Source: Rhodospirillales bacterium CG15_BIG_FIL_POST_REV_8_21_14_020_66_15
GTDB taxonomy: Bacteria > Pseudomonadota > Alphaproteobacteria > Rhodospirillales > Casp-alpha2
Assembly (NCBI GenBank): GCA_002781745.1
Contig: PFFW01000123.1
Span: 1 to 42,864 of the forward strand
Direction: 5' to 3'
Length of the DNA stretch: 42,864 nucleotides
Position numbers and translations under genes: made by a program. Numbering within the stretch: the first letter of the stretch is position 1; each line of letters opens with the position of its first letter. Positions 1 through 6,963 of this stretch are shown here, piece by piece. Below the pieces are notes generated by a model. That model ran no database searches and was not told where the DNA came from. It saw nothing but the letters and a program-made list of their open reading frames with translations.

Positions 1-949
1 CGCGCAGGGGATGGGCGCAGGTCAGGCCGGCCAGCATTTCGGCCGAGACGTCGCTTAGACGAAGGTGTTCTGTGACTTTAGCCGAAGCCATGACGCTTTC
101 GGCCAGTGCATCCGCGAGCACCAATCGGTCCCCGGGTTTTGCCCAGTTCCCCTCCGGCGCTTCGGTCACTTCATAAAGGCCGTAAGAAATGCGTCTGGAG
201 AAGCAGATGGCCCGGTTGCCGGGGATGGTCCAGGGCGTCGTCGTCCAGATCACCACGGATGCGCCGGCAAGCGCGTCGTCTCCCGCCACCACCGGGAACG
301 TCACCCAGATCGTATCGGACTCATGGTCGTGGTACTCGACTTCGGCCTCGGCCAGCGCCGTCTTCTCGACCACCGACCACATGACCGGCTTGGAGCCCCG
401 GTAGAGCAATCCGTTGTCGAGGAACTTGAGAAGCTCGCGGACGATCTGCGCCTCGGCCGGGAAGCTCATGGTGGTGTAGGGCTCGGCCCAGTCGCCGACC
501 ACCCCCAGGCGCTTGAATTCCTCGCGCTGCACGCCGATCCAATGCTCGGCGAAGTCGCGGCATTCGCGGCGGAACTCGACGACCGGCACCTGGTCCTTGT
601 CCTTGCCCTGGGCGCGGTACTGTTCCTCGATCTTCCATTCGATGGGCAGGCCGTGGCAGTCCCAGCCGGGCACGTAGTTGGCGTCCTTGCCCATCATCTG
701 CTGGGCGCGCACGATCACGTCCTTGAGGATCTTGTTCAGGGAATGGCCGATGTGCAGGTGGCCGTTGGCGTAGGGCGGGCCGTCGTGCAGCACGAAGGGC
801 GGGCGCCCCTTGGCGTCCTCGCGCAAGAGACGGTAGAGGCCCGCCTCTTCCCACTTCCGGATGATGTCCGGTTCCTTGGCGGCCAGGCCGGCCTTCATGG
901 GAAAGTCGGTCCGGGGCAGGAACACGGTGGCTTTGTAATCGACGGTCAT
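1..949 (-). CDS. ileS: Isoleucyl-tRNA synthetase, N-terminal part (3' end off window)
   Basis: Charges tRNA-Ile with isoleucine in the cytoplasm (class I aminoacyl-tRNA synthetase). Only the first 316 codons lie in the window; the gene continues past position 1. The N-terminus has the IleRS opening with FLPRTDFPM near residue 10, then the class I signature HIGH at residues 66-69 in the context [11 protein letters not shown], followed by the [10 protein letters not shown] block and the start of the CP1 editing insert with [11 protein letters not shown]. The ATG at 949 overlaps the stop of ribF as ATGA, so translation of the two is probably coupled; ribF-ileS is a very common bacterial pair. 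The identification is firm; the KMSKS loop and zinc-binding tail cannot be seen here. Confidence 0.97.
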   Translation of the reverse strand, partial: MTVDYKATVFLPRTDFPMKAGLAAKEPDIIRKWEEAGLYRLLREDAKGRPPFVLHDGPPYANGHLHIGHSLNKILKDVIVRAQQMMGKDANYVPGWDCHGLPIEWKIEEQYRAQGKDKDQVPVVEFRRECRDFAEHWIGVQREEFKRLGVVGDWAEPYTTMSFPAEAQIVRELLKFLDNGLLYRGSKPVMWSVVEKTALAEAEVEYHDHESDTIWVTFPVVAGDDALAGASVVIWTTTPWTIPGNRAICFSRRISYGLYEVTEAPEGNWAKPGDRLVLADALAESVMASAKVTEHLRLSDVSAEMLAGLTCAHPLR

Positions 950-1908
950 GGGTCCATTTTCGATAAGATTCGGCGCGCTTGGTCGCTGTCCGCGGCGATT
1001 TGTGCCTTCAATTGGTCGATGCCGTCAAACTTCTTTTCAGGGCGCAGGAAATCGATGAGCCGCACGCCGAGCCGCCGCCCGTAAAGATCGCCCGTGAAAT
1101 CGAACAGGAAGACCTCGAGCAGGTCGGCCTCGCCGGCGAAGGTCGGGCGCCGGCCGATGTTGGCGACGCCGGCGAATTCAGGGCCGTCGCCGTCGTCGCC
1201 GATCCGCACACGCACGGCATAGACGCCGCGCGCCGGGCGCAGATAGGTGCCCAGCGCCAGGTTCGCCGTGGGAAAGCCGATTTGCCGCCCGCGCCGGTCG
1301 CCGGGGATGACCCGGCCCTCGATCTCGAACGGGCGGCCCAGGATGCGCGCGGCGGCCTTGGGATCGCCGGCGCGCAGCGCTTCGCGCACGCCGGTCGACG
1401 AATAGGCGCCGCCCGCGCCGTTCCCGTCGTCGAGGATCTGCGCCCGCACGGCCGTGAAGTCGAAGCCGAGCCGTTTGCCGAAGCCCAGCAGCATCTCGCA
1501 GGTGCCGCCGCGACCCTTGCCGAACACGAAATCATAGCCGCACACCACATGCCCCGCCCCGATGCCGCCGACCAGGACCGTCTCGATGAAGTCCTCCGCC
1601 GTCAGGGACGAGAACGCCTTGTTGAACTGCTGCACGAAGATGGTGTCGACGCCCATGGCGAAGATCAGCCGCGCCTTGGCGTGGAACGGGGTCAGGCGAA
1701 AGGGCGGGGTGTCGGGGGTGAAAAAGGCGCGGGGATGCGGTTCGAAGGTCAGGACGGCCCAGGGGCGCGCCGTGGCATGGGCGATCGCCCCGGCCTCGCC
1801 GATCACCGCGCGATGGCCCAGGTGCACGCCGTCGAAGTTGCCGATGGCGACGACCGCGCCCCGGGCATCCGCCGGAACGGACTGATAGTGACGAAAAACC
1901 CGCATCAT
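946..1908 (-). CDS. ribF: Bifunctional riboflavin kinase / FAD synthetase
   Basis: Phosphorylates riboflavin to FMN and adenylates FMN to FAD. The N-terminal nucleotidyltransferase part shows [12 protein letters not shown] near residue 20, the nucleotide-binding signature of bacterial RibF, and a conserved [10 protein letters not shown] block. The C-terminal kinase part contains [27 protein letters not shown] and [11 protein letters not shown], typical of the flavokinase domain. Length of about 320 residues fits the family (E. coli RibF 313). Two adjacent ATGs at 1908 and 1905 are possible starts; family members usually begin MRVFRH, which would be 1905. A TTG at 1944 is in frame but adds an atypical Arg/Ala-rich leader. 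No clear Shine-Dalgarno is visible for either ATG. The stop overlaps the ileS start by four bases. Confidence 0.96.
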   Translation of the reverse strand: MMRVFRHYQSVPADARGAVVAIGNFDGVHLGHRAVIGEAGAIAHATARPWAVLTFEPHPRAFFTPDTPPFRLTPFHAKARLIFAMGVDTIFVQQFNKAFSSLTAEDFIETVLVGGIGAGHVVCGYDFVFGKGRGGTCEMLLGFGKRLGFDFTAVRAQILDDGNGAGGAYSSTGVREALRAGDPKAAARILGRPFEIEGRVIPGDRRGRQIGFPTANLALGTYLRPARGVYAVRVRIGDDGDGPEFAGVANIGRRPTFAGEADLLEVFLFDFTGDLYGRRLGVRLIDFLRPEKKFDGIDQLKAQIAADSDQARRILSKMDP

Positions 1909-1962
1909 GCCGGTGAAGGTGCCCGCGCGTGCCCGCCCGGTCAACCCCGGCCGGAGACGGGG

Positions 1963-2418
1963 CTACTTGCGGCGCGGCGGCACCATGATGGTCGCTTCGC
2001 CGTCCAGCACGACCTTGTCACCGACCAGGCACTGGGTCTGGATTCTGACGAATTTCCGATCCTCGATCTTCTCGACGATGGTCGCCCGCGCGGTGACCGT
2101 GTCGCCGGCCTTGACCGGGCCCTTGAACTTCAGGCTCTGGCCTACGTAGATGCAGCCCGGTCCCGGCATCTTGGTGCCGATGACGGTCGAGATGTAGCTG
2201 GCGGTCAGAAGCCCGTGGGCGATGCAGCCCTCGAACATGGTCTCGGATGCGAACTCGTGGTTCAGGTGCACCGGATTGGTGTCGCCGGACACGCCCGCGA
2301 AGATCAGGATGTCGGATTCGGAAATGGTCCGGGAATATTCGTCGCTCTGCCCGACCTCCAGGTCTTCGAAATAGAAGCCGTGGAGCTTGTCGAGGGCCGT
2401 GACGGCGTGGGTGTCCAT
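1963..2418 (-). CDS. MaoC-like (R)-specific enoyl-CoA hydratase family protein
   Basis: A 151-residue single hot-dog-fold protein of the MaoC/PhaJ type, expected to hydrate a trans-2-enoyl-CoA to the (R)-3-hydroxyacyl-CoA, linking beta-oxidation to PHA or another acyl-CoA route. The hydratase signature is visible as DILIFAGVSGDTNPVHLNHEF, with catalytic Asp and His in the DxNPxH segment, followed by the conserved AHGLLTAS. I chose the ATG at 2418 because GGAG sits ten bases upstream and the product then has the usual family length; an ATG at 2442 and longer starts are possible. It is 54 bp upstream of ribF on the same strand, so may be cotranscribed, but no functional link is evident. Substrate chain length cannot be read from sequence. 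Confidence 0.9.
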   Translation of the reverse strand: MDTHAVTALDKLHGFYFEDLEVGQSDEYSRTISESDILIFAGVSGDTNPVHLNHEFASETMFEGCIAHGLLTASYISTVIGTKMPGPGCIYVGQSLKFKGPVKAGDTVTARATIVEKIEDRKFVRIQTQCLVGDKVVLDGEATIMVPPRRK

Positions 2419-2579
2419 ATTTTGCGCGCTCCGATACACCATTGGATTGGGTTTTCCCTGCGATCTGCGGGATTCCGCATCGCAACGACATATTTTGCAC
2501 TGCAATATGTTCGCGGCGCAAGGGAATGTTTTGTGAGAAGGGACCGTCCGTGTACCATGCCGGCAAAGGGAAGGACCGC

Positions 2580-3608
2580 GTGAATCTCCTTGAAAAACGT
2601 CGAATTCTCGTCGTCTTGGCCGTGCTGTCGGCGCTGTGGCTTATGCGTGTGCCGGCCCCGGTTCGCGCCGCCGATCAGCCGTCCCTGGGCCTGCCGCTGA
2701 TCTGCGAGCCGGGGCGGACCTGCTGGCTGGTCAACCACGTGGACCACGATCCCGGACCCGGCATGCGCGACTATGCCTGCGGCGCCCATGGCTACAATGG
2801 CCATACCGGGGTCGACATCGCCATCCGCGACTATTCCAAGATGGAGAACGGGGTCGGGGTGATCGCCGCCGCGCCGGGCACGGTGCTGCGCCTGCGCGAC
2901 GGCGTGCTGGATGGCGACGTGTCGCTGGTCGGGCGAGACGCGGTCGCCGGCAGGGGCTGCGGCAATTCCGTCGTCGTCGGCCACGGCGGCGGCTGGGAGA
3001 CCGTCTACTGCCATCTCCGGCGCGGCTCGCTTACCGTGCGGCCGGGCCAGCGCGTGGAAAAGGGCGACAAGCTGGGCCTCGTCGGCTCCTCGGGCCTGGC
3101 CGAATTTCCCCACATCCATCTGGGGGTGCGCCTGAACGGCAAGATCGTCGATCCCTTCGTCGGCGTGAAGCGCACCGCCGACTGCGGGCCCGGGCCGGCG
3201 CCGCTGTGGGACGCTCAGGCGTCCGGCAAACTCAAGGGCACGCCGACGGCGCTTTACGACGCCGGTTTCGCGCCGGTCGAGATCAATCCCTTGGCCCTCC
3301 GCCGCGGCTTCTATCGCGAGACGAAACTGCCGGCCAAGGCGCCCCTCCTGGCGTTCTGGGTCGATGCCTTCTGGGTCGAGAAGGACGACCGCCTGACCCT
3401 GACCTTCACCGGCCCCGGGGATCGCAAGCTGGTCCGCAAAACCTTCATCCTGGACAAGACCCAGGCGCGCCACATGCGTTTCATCGGCAAGCGCAAGACC
3501 GTCGACTGGCATCCGGGCGCCTACAGGGGCGTCGCCGTCCTGGAGCGCACGGCCAAGGGCGGCAGGAAGGAAACCTTCCGCATCGAAAGGATGCTGGAAA
3601 TCGAGTGA
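2580..3608 (+). CDS. Secreted M23 (LytM-type) metallopeptidase
   Basis: A zinc endopeptidase expected to act on peptidoglycan cross-links in the periplasm. The GTG start at 2580 follows GGGAAGGA and gives a 342-residue protein with a classic signal peptide: NLLEKRR, a hydrophobic stretch, then cleavage near PVRAA at about residue 30. The M23 domain shows the first zinc motif in NGHTGVDIA (HxxxD) and the second in PHIHLG (HxH), with the intervening GxGNSVVVGHGGGW and YCHL blocks, so the metal ligands look intact and an active enzyme is likely. The C-terminal ~130 residues after the peptidase domain are not recognised and may be a beta-sandwich binding module. It is divergent from the MaoC gene and convergent with the next gene, 13 bp apart. 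Confidence 0.88.
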   Translation: MNLLEKRRILVVLAVLSALWLMRVPAPVRAADQPSLGLPLICEPGRTCWLVNHVDHDPGPGMRDYACGAHGYNGHTGVDIAIRDYSKMENGVGVIAAAPGTVLRLRDGVLDGDVSLVGRDAVAGRGCGNSVVVGHGGGWETVYCHLRRGSLTVRPGQRVEKGDKLGLVGSSGLAEFPHIHLGVRLNGKIVDPFVGVKRTADCGPGPAPLWDAQASGKLKGTPTALYDAGFAPVEINPLALRRGFYRETKLPAKAPLLAFWVDAFWVEKDDRLTLTFTGPGDRKLVRKTFILDKTQARHMRFIGKRKTVDWHPGAYRGVAVLERTAKGGRKETFRIERMLEIE

Positions 3609-3621
3609 ACGCCCGGGCCGG

Positions 3622-4071
3622 TCAGGTCAGCGACGGCCGGCGCGAAACCAGCTTGGGCGTTCCGCGCAACGCCCGGCGCAGGCCCCGGGCGGCACCCTGG
3701 GTGCGTGTCTGGACCTCGCGATGGACGCGCTGGGCCGTGGTTTCGGCGACCTCGGCGGGGGCGAAATCCTCCTCGTGGAACAGGGCGGCCGCGCGCACCT
3801 TGTCCTCCTCGCGCTGTTCCTGGCGCTTGGCGATCAGGTTCAGCGTCCGCGTCACCAGGGGATGGCGGTCCGGGCGTTTGCGCGACTTGCGCATGTGCTC
3901 CTTGGCGATCACCTTCACCATGTTGACGATGGTCTGGTAGCGGTGGTGGGTTTCGCACCAGCGGGCATAGGCGGCCACCGTCCAGGGGTGGGCCGGCAGG
4001 GGTTTGAGTCCCCGCTTTTGGCACCACTCGACGAAAAATTTCCAGGCCGTGGTTTGATTCAGTCGTGGCAT
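3622..4071 (-). CDS. Orphan SAM-like (integrase core-binding-like) protein
   Basis: A 149-residue basic protein of unknown function. Residues 1-80 (TTAWKFFVEWCQKRG, then PWTVAAYARWCE and a second helical pair) resemble the four-helix core-binding domain found at the N-terminus of tyrosine recombinases, but the protein ends before any catalytic domain and no R..HxxR..Y set follows. The C-terminal half is rich in Arg, Glu and Ala and ends RRALRGTPKLVSRRPSLT, suggesting nucleic-acid contact. I chose the ATG at 4071; an upstream GTG at 4119 would add a basic leader. It may be a domesticated recombinase fragment or a stand-alone DNA-binding protein. The resemblance is by eye only. Confidence 0.55.
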   Translation of the reverse strand: MPRLNQTTAWKFFVEWCQKRGLKPLPAHPWTVAAYARWCETHHRYQTIVNMVKVIAKEHMRKSRKRPDRHPLVTRTLNLIAKRQEQREEDKVRAAALFHEEDFAPAEVAETTAQRVHREVQTRTQGAARGLRRALRGTPKLVSRRPSLT

Positions 4072-4198
4072 AAGCTCAGGTTCGCCGCTTCGATTTTTTG
4101 GCCGCTTCCGCCCAGGCACGGCTTGACCCCGGCGGAATTTCGGCTATGCAAGCCCCTCAAGGGGCACCATCCGCGTAAATTATGGAGAATTTTGGACC

Positions 4199-5275
4199 AT
4201 GGGTGAATACCGAATTGCGGCGATCGGCGGCGACGGCATCGGGCCGGAGGTCGTCGAGGCCGGCGTTGAGGTCCTGAACGCGGTTGCCGAAAAGGACGGC
4301 GGGTTCTCGCTCAAGGTCGAAACCTTCCCCTGGGGTGGCGACTATTACCGCAAGCACGGCGTCATGATGCCGGAAGACGGGGTGGAAACCCTGAAGCCCT
4401 TCGACGCCATTTATTTCGGCTCCGCCGGCGACCCCAACATCCCCGACCACATCACGCTGTGGGGCCTGCGCCTGAAGATCTGCCAGACGCTGGACCAGTA
4501 TGCCAACGTTCGCCCGTCGCGTCTGTTGCCCGGGATAGAGGGACCCTTGAAGAACGTCGGCCCCGCCGACCTGGACTGGGTCATCGTGCGCGAGAACTCC
4601 GAAGGCGAATACGCCGGCGTCGGCGGCCGCGTGCACACGGGCCTCAAGGAAGAGGTCGGCATGGACGTCGCCGTGTTCACCCGGACGGGGGTGGAGCGCA
4701 TCCAGCGTTTCGCGCTGGAACTCGCCCGCTCGCGCCCGCGCAAGAAGCTGACCCTGGTCACCAAGTCCAACGCGCAGCGCCACGGCATGGTGTTCTGGGA
4801 CGCCGTGTTCGAGGATGTGCGCAGGGACTTCCCCGATGTCGAGACCGACAAGATGCTGGTCGACGCCATGACCATGCGCATGGTGCTGAAGCCGCAGACG
4901 CTGGACACCATCGTCGCCTCGAACCTGCATGCGGACGTTCTTTCGGACCTGGCGGCGGCGCTGACCGGTTCCCTCGGCATCGCGCCGACGGCCAACCTGC
5001 GCCCGGAACGCGACTTTCCGTCGATGTTCGAGCCCATCCACGGTTCCGCCTTCGACATCATCGGCAAGGGCATCGCCAACCCCATCGGCTGCTTCTGGTC
5101 GGGGGTGATGCTGCTGGAGCACCTGGGCGAAGCCGCCGCCGCCAAGCGCCTGATGACGGCGGTCGAGCGGGTGACGGGATCGCGCGCGGCCGTGTCGCCC
5201 GATCTCGGCGGCAGCGCCACCACCCGTCAGGTCACGGATGCGGTGCTGGCCGCGGTGCGGGGCGCCAACGCGTGA
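4199..5275 (+). CDS. Tartrate / D-malate dehydrogenase (isopropylmalate dehydrogenase family)
   Basis: A 358-residue beta-decarboxylating dehydrogenase. It begins with the family GGDGIGPEV nucleotide-fold motif and carries the substrate Arg residues of the LRLKICQTLDQYANVRPSR segment, then IVRENSEGEYAG, the Lys in TLVTKSNAQ, and the metal-binding Asp cluster in LHADVLSDLAAAL. The lack of the leucine-biosynthesis signature, the ICQTLDQYANVRP segment and the FPWGGDYYRKHG region match the tartrate dehydrogenase/D-malate dehydrogenase group (TtuC, DmlA) rather than LeuB or isocitrate dehydrogenase. Likely reaction: NAD-dependent oxidative decarboxylation of D-malate to pyruvate, or oxidation of tartrate. 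Purine-rich GGAGAAT lies just upstream of the ATG. It leads a plus-strand run with the ferredoxin 7 bp downstream. Confidence 0.88.
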   Translation: MGEYRIAAIGGDGIGPEVVEAGVEVLNAVAEKDGGFSLKVETFPWGGDYYRKHGVMMPEDGVETLKPFDAIYFGSAGDPNIPDHITLWGLRLKICQTLDQYANVRPSRLLPGIEGPLKNVGPADLDWVIVRENSEGEYAGVGGRVHTGLKEEVGMDVAVFTRTGVERIQRFALELARSRPRKKLTLVTKSNAQRHGMVFWDAVFEDVRRDFPDVETDKMLVDAMTMRMVLKPQTLDTIVASNLHADVLSDLAAALTGSLGIAPTANLRPERDFPSMFEPIHGSAFDIIGKGIANPIGCFWSGVMLLEHLGEAAAAKRLMTAVERVTGSRAAVSPDLGGSATTRQVTDAVLAAVRGANA

Positions 5276-5282
5276 GCCGCCG

Positions 5283-5546
5283 ATGACCGAACTCTCCGTG
5301 GAATTTCGCCGTTCGGGCGTGACCGGCACCTGGGACGGCTCATTCGAGAGCATCCTGGACCTGGCGGAAAGCCTGGACCTGGTTCTCGCCTACAGCTGCC
5401 GGTCGGGCATCTGCACGACCTGCCAATGCCGCAAGATCGCGGGCGAGATCCAATACAACGACGATGGGGTCTATCAGCCGGAGGCCCCGGACGAGATCCT
5501 GATCTGCTGTTCCGTGCCGACATCGTCCTTGGTGCTGGACATCTGA
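5283..5546 (+). CDS. Plant-type [2Fe-2S] ferredoxin
   Basis: An 87-residue beta-grasp ferredoxin for single-electron transfer in the cytoplasm. Cluster ligands are Cys39, Cys44 and Cys47 in CRSGICTTC (CxxxxCxxC) and one of Cys75/Cys76 in ILICCSVP, spaced as in chloroplast-type ferredoxins. The whole protein resembles the C-terminal ferredoxin domain of phthalate/vanillate-type oxygenase reductases, including the terminal SSLVLDI, but here it stands alone without FMN or NAD modules. The ATG at 5283 lies 7 bp after the dehydrogenase stop, so the two genes are probably cotranscribed. No partner oxygenase or reductase is encoded nearby, so its redox partner is unknown. Confidence 0.9.
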   Translation: MTELSVEFRRSGVTGTWDGSFESILDLAESLDLVLAYSCRSGICTTCQCRKIAGEIQYNDDGVYQPEAPDEILICCSVPTSSLVLDI

Positions 5547-5622
5547 GAAAACCGGGTATGATCGTGCGCCCGCACGCCGCGCCCGGCGCACACGCCGACA
5601 ACAACACGGGAGGCCAAACGAC

Positions 5623-5838
5623 ATGAAGCTTTCGGAAATCGCCCGCCTGCAGCAATACCTGCGCGCCGCCTTCGACAACAACCGTTTCGCCGTCAAGGCG
5701 CCGAACAAGGAGGGCCAGCCGGTCGAAGTCTATCTGGGCGACAATTTCGTCGGTGTCCTGCACCGGGACGAGGACGAAGGCGAGGTGTCCTATTCCCTTC
5801 AGATCGCCATCCTCGAGGAAGACCTGCCGCCGGCATGA
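5623..5838 (+). CDS. DUF3126 family protein
   Basis: A 71-residue protein matching the small alphaproteobacterial DUF3126 family, which has no known function. The conserved features seen are the N-terminal EIARLQQYLR helix, VEVYLGDNFVGVLHRDEDEGEVSYSLQIAIL and the acidic end. Its ATG is preceded by GGGAGG at ten bases, a strong ribosome site. It sits between the ferredoxin and the next unknown gene, all on the plus strand. DUF3126 is broadly kept in Alphaproteobacteria, so this gene mainly supports the taxonomic placement. Confidence 0.88.
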   Translation: MKLSEIARLQQYLRAAFDNNRFAVKAPNKEGQPVEVYLGDNFVGVLHRDEDEGEVSYSLQIAILEEDLPPA

Positions 5839-5935
5839 ACGGCCCCGGCGGGAAATTGTTGATCTCGCGCATTGGCTGCGGGCCCGCTTCGGCGTAACGT
5901 GGAGGCAGTGGTCTGCATCATCGGGAGGTGATCGA

Positions 5936-6262
5936 ATGCCAAGTGACGAACGGGAGATAGGCCGCGCGCGCATGGAGATGCACGACATCCTCCGCGACAT
6001 CAACCGCACGACCATCCACGAGCTGGTGCCCAACCTGTCCGTGGCCGAACTAAAGCCCTATTTCATGTTGGTCGCCAAGGCGCGCGGCACCTACATCAAA
6101 CGCCTGGTCGACTTGGCGCATGGCCTGGATCATCTGCCGTCGGACGAACAGGTGCGCGAGCTCAGCCTGTTGCGCCGATCCTACGACGAACTGATCCACG
6201 GCGCGCAGATGATCGAGACCGCCATCGAGCGCGGCTACATCGACGTCGAAGCGGAGAAATAG
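5936..6262 (+). CDS. Unknown small helical protein
   Basis: A 108-residue protein I do not recognise. It looks all-helical, with heptad-like stretches (RMEMHDILRDINRTTIHEL, VAELKPYFMLVAKARGTYIKRLVDLAH, LSLLRRSYDELIHGAQMIETAIERGYIDVE). No signal peptide, membrane segment or Cys motif is present. The start is well set by GGGAGGTG six bases upstream of the ATG at 5936; the open frame extends further upstream but without comparable signals. It follows DUF3126 by 97 bp and may have its own promoter. The coding call is solid because of the ribosome site and codon bias; the function is open. Confidence 0.75.
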   Translation: MPSDEREIGRARMEMHDILRDINRTTIHELVPNLSVAELKPYFMLVAKARGTYIKRLVDLAHGLDHLPSDEQVRELSLLRRSYDELIHGAQMIETAIERGYIDVEAEK

Positions 6263-6289
6263 CGGCCAATCTGGTGCCGCTTGTCCATG

Positions 6290-6311
6290 CCGTCACGCCC
6301 GGCAATGACGG
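6290..6311. repeat. Short REP-like hairpin
   Basis: CCGTCA and TGACGG flank a 10-base loop containing cgcccggcaa, between the stops of two convergent genes. The sequence resembles the widely scattered intergenic repeat of Rhodospirillales genomes built around CGTCATTGCCGGGC. It could act as a bidirectional weak terminator. A third partial copy of the arm, ccgtcacgggc, occurs at 6350, inside the end of the Lrp gene. Confidence 0.45.
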
Positions 6312-6344
6312 TTTAGGGATGATCGCAGCGCGGCTTGGGTGGCC

Positions 6345-6818
6345 TTAAACCGTCACGGGCAGCGCCGTGCGGTAGGCCACCTGCTTCAGGGAAAAGCTCG
6401 ACTTGATGGAGGCGACGCCGGCGACCCGCGTCAGCTTGTCCATCAGGAAGCGCTCGTAGGCGGCCAGGTCCGAGGTGACGACGCGCAACAGATAGTCCGC
6501 GTCGCCGGTCATCAGGTAGCACTCCATGACCTCGGGCCACGAACGGATGTTGGCCTCGAAGGTTTCCAACGCCGTCTCCACCTGGCGTTCCAGCGTCACG
6601 TTGATGAAGATGGAAACGGGCAGGCCTACGGCCTGCTGGTCGACCAGGGTCACGTAACCGCGGATCACGCCCGCGTCCTCCAGGTGTTTGACCCGGCGCA
6701 GGCAGGGCGAGGCCGACAGGCCCACGGCCGCGGCAAGGTCCACGTTGCGCATGCGGGCGTTGGCCTGGATGGCCTTGAGGATGCGGCGGTCGATGGCGTC
6801 GAGGTCGATTCCGGGCAT
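6345..6818 (-). CDS. Lrp/AsnC family transcriptional regulator
   Basis: A 157-residue feast/famine regulator. Residues 5-50 form the AsnC-type winged helix-turn-helix (LDAIDRRILKAIQANAR, then VDLAAAVGLSASPCLRRVKHLEDAGVIRGY), and the remainder is the RAM ligand-binding/oligomerisation domain (VSIFINVTLE, GDADYLLRVVTSDLAAYERFL). It is divergent from the E1-like dehydrogenase gene, with 145 bp of AT-rich DNA holding a perfect palindrome between them. This layout resembles mdeR-mdeB of Pseudomonas putida, where an Lrp-type protein controls a homodimeric 2-oxoacid E1. By analogy it is probably an amino-acid- or oxoacid-responsive activator of the neighbouring gene and of itself; the effector is unknown. 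Confidence 0.94.
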   Translation of the reverse strand: MPGIDLDAIDRRILKAIQANARMRNVDLAAAVGLSASPCLRRVKHLEDAGVIRGYVTLVDQQAVGLPVSIFINVTLERQVETALETFEANIRSWPEVMECYLMTGDADYLLRVVTSDLAAYERFLMDKLTRVAGVASIKSSFSLKQVAYRTALPVTV

Positions 6819-6855
6819 TTTTCACCAAAAAACGGCTGAAAATATGAATTTAATT

Positions 6856-6877
6856 GCGTGAATATCACATTTCACGC
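6856..6877. promoter_or_regulatory. Palindromic operator candidate between Lrp regulator and E1 gene
   Basis: GCGTGAA at 6856-6862 and TTCACGC at 6871-6877 are perfect inverted repeats around an 8-base AT-rich spacer (tatcacat). The site lies 38 bp upstream of the Lrp start and 86 bp upstream of the divergent E1 start, in the only AT-rich part of the region. Size, symmetry and AT-rich centre fit a dimeric Lrp/AsnC binding site. Binding is inferred, not shown. Confidence 0.6.
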
Positions 6878-6963
6878 CGCAGATCGCAACAACATACGGT
6901 CTGCTTTGGTGTAGAATTGCGCCACGCAATGCAAAACCGCCCGCCCGTTGCCGGAGACTCCCC

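Noticed and set aside
946-2583. Long open frames on the plus strand opposite ribF and the MaoC gene
   Set aside because: They are antisense to confidently identified genes and come from high third-position G+C; the translations are low-complexity without domains.
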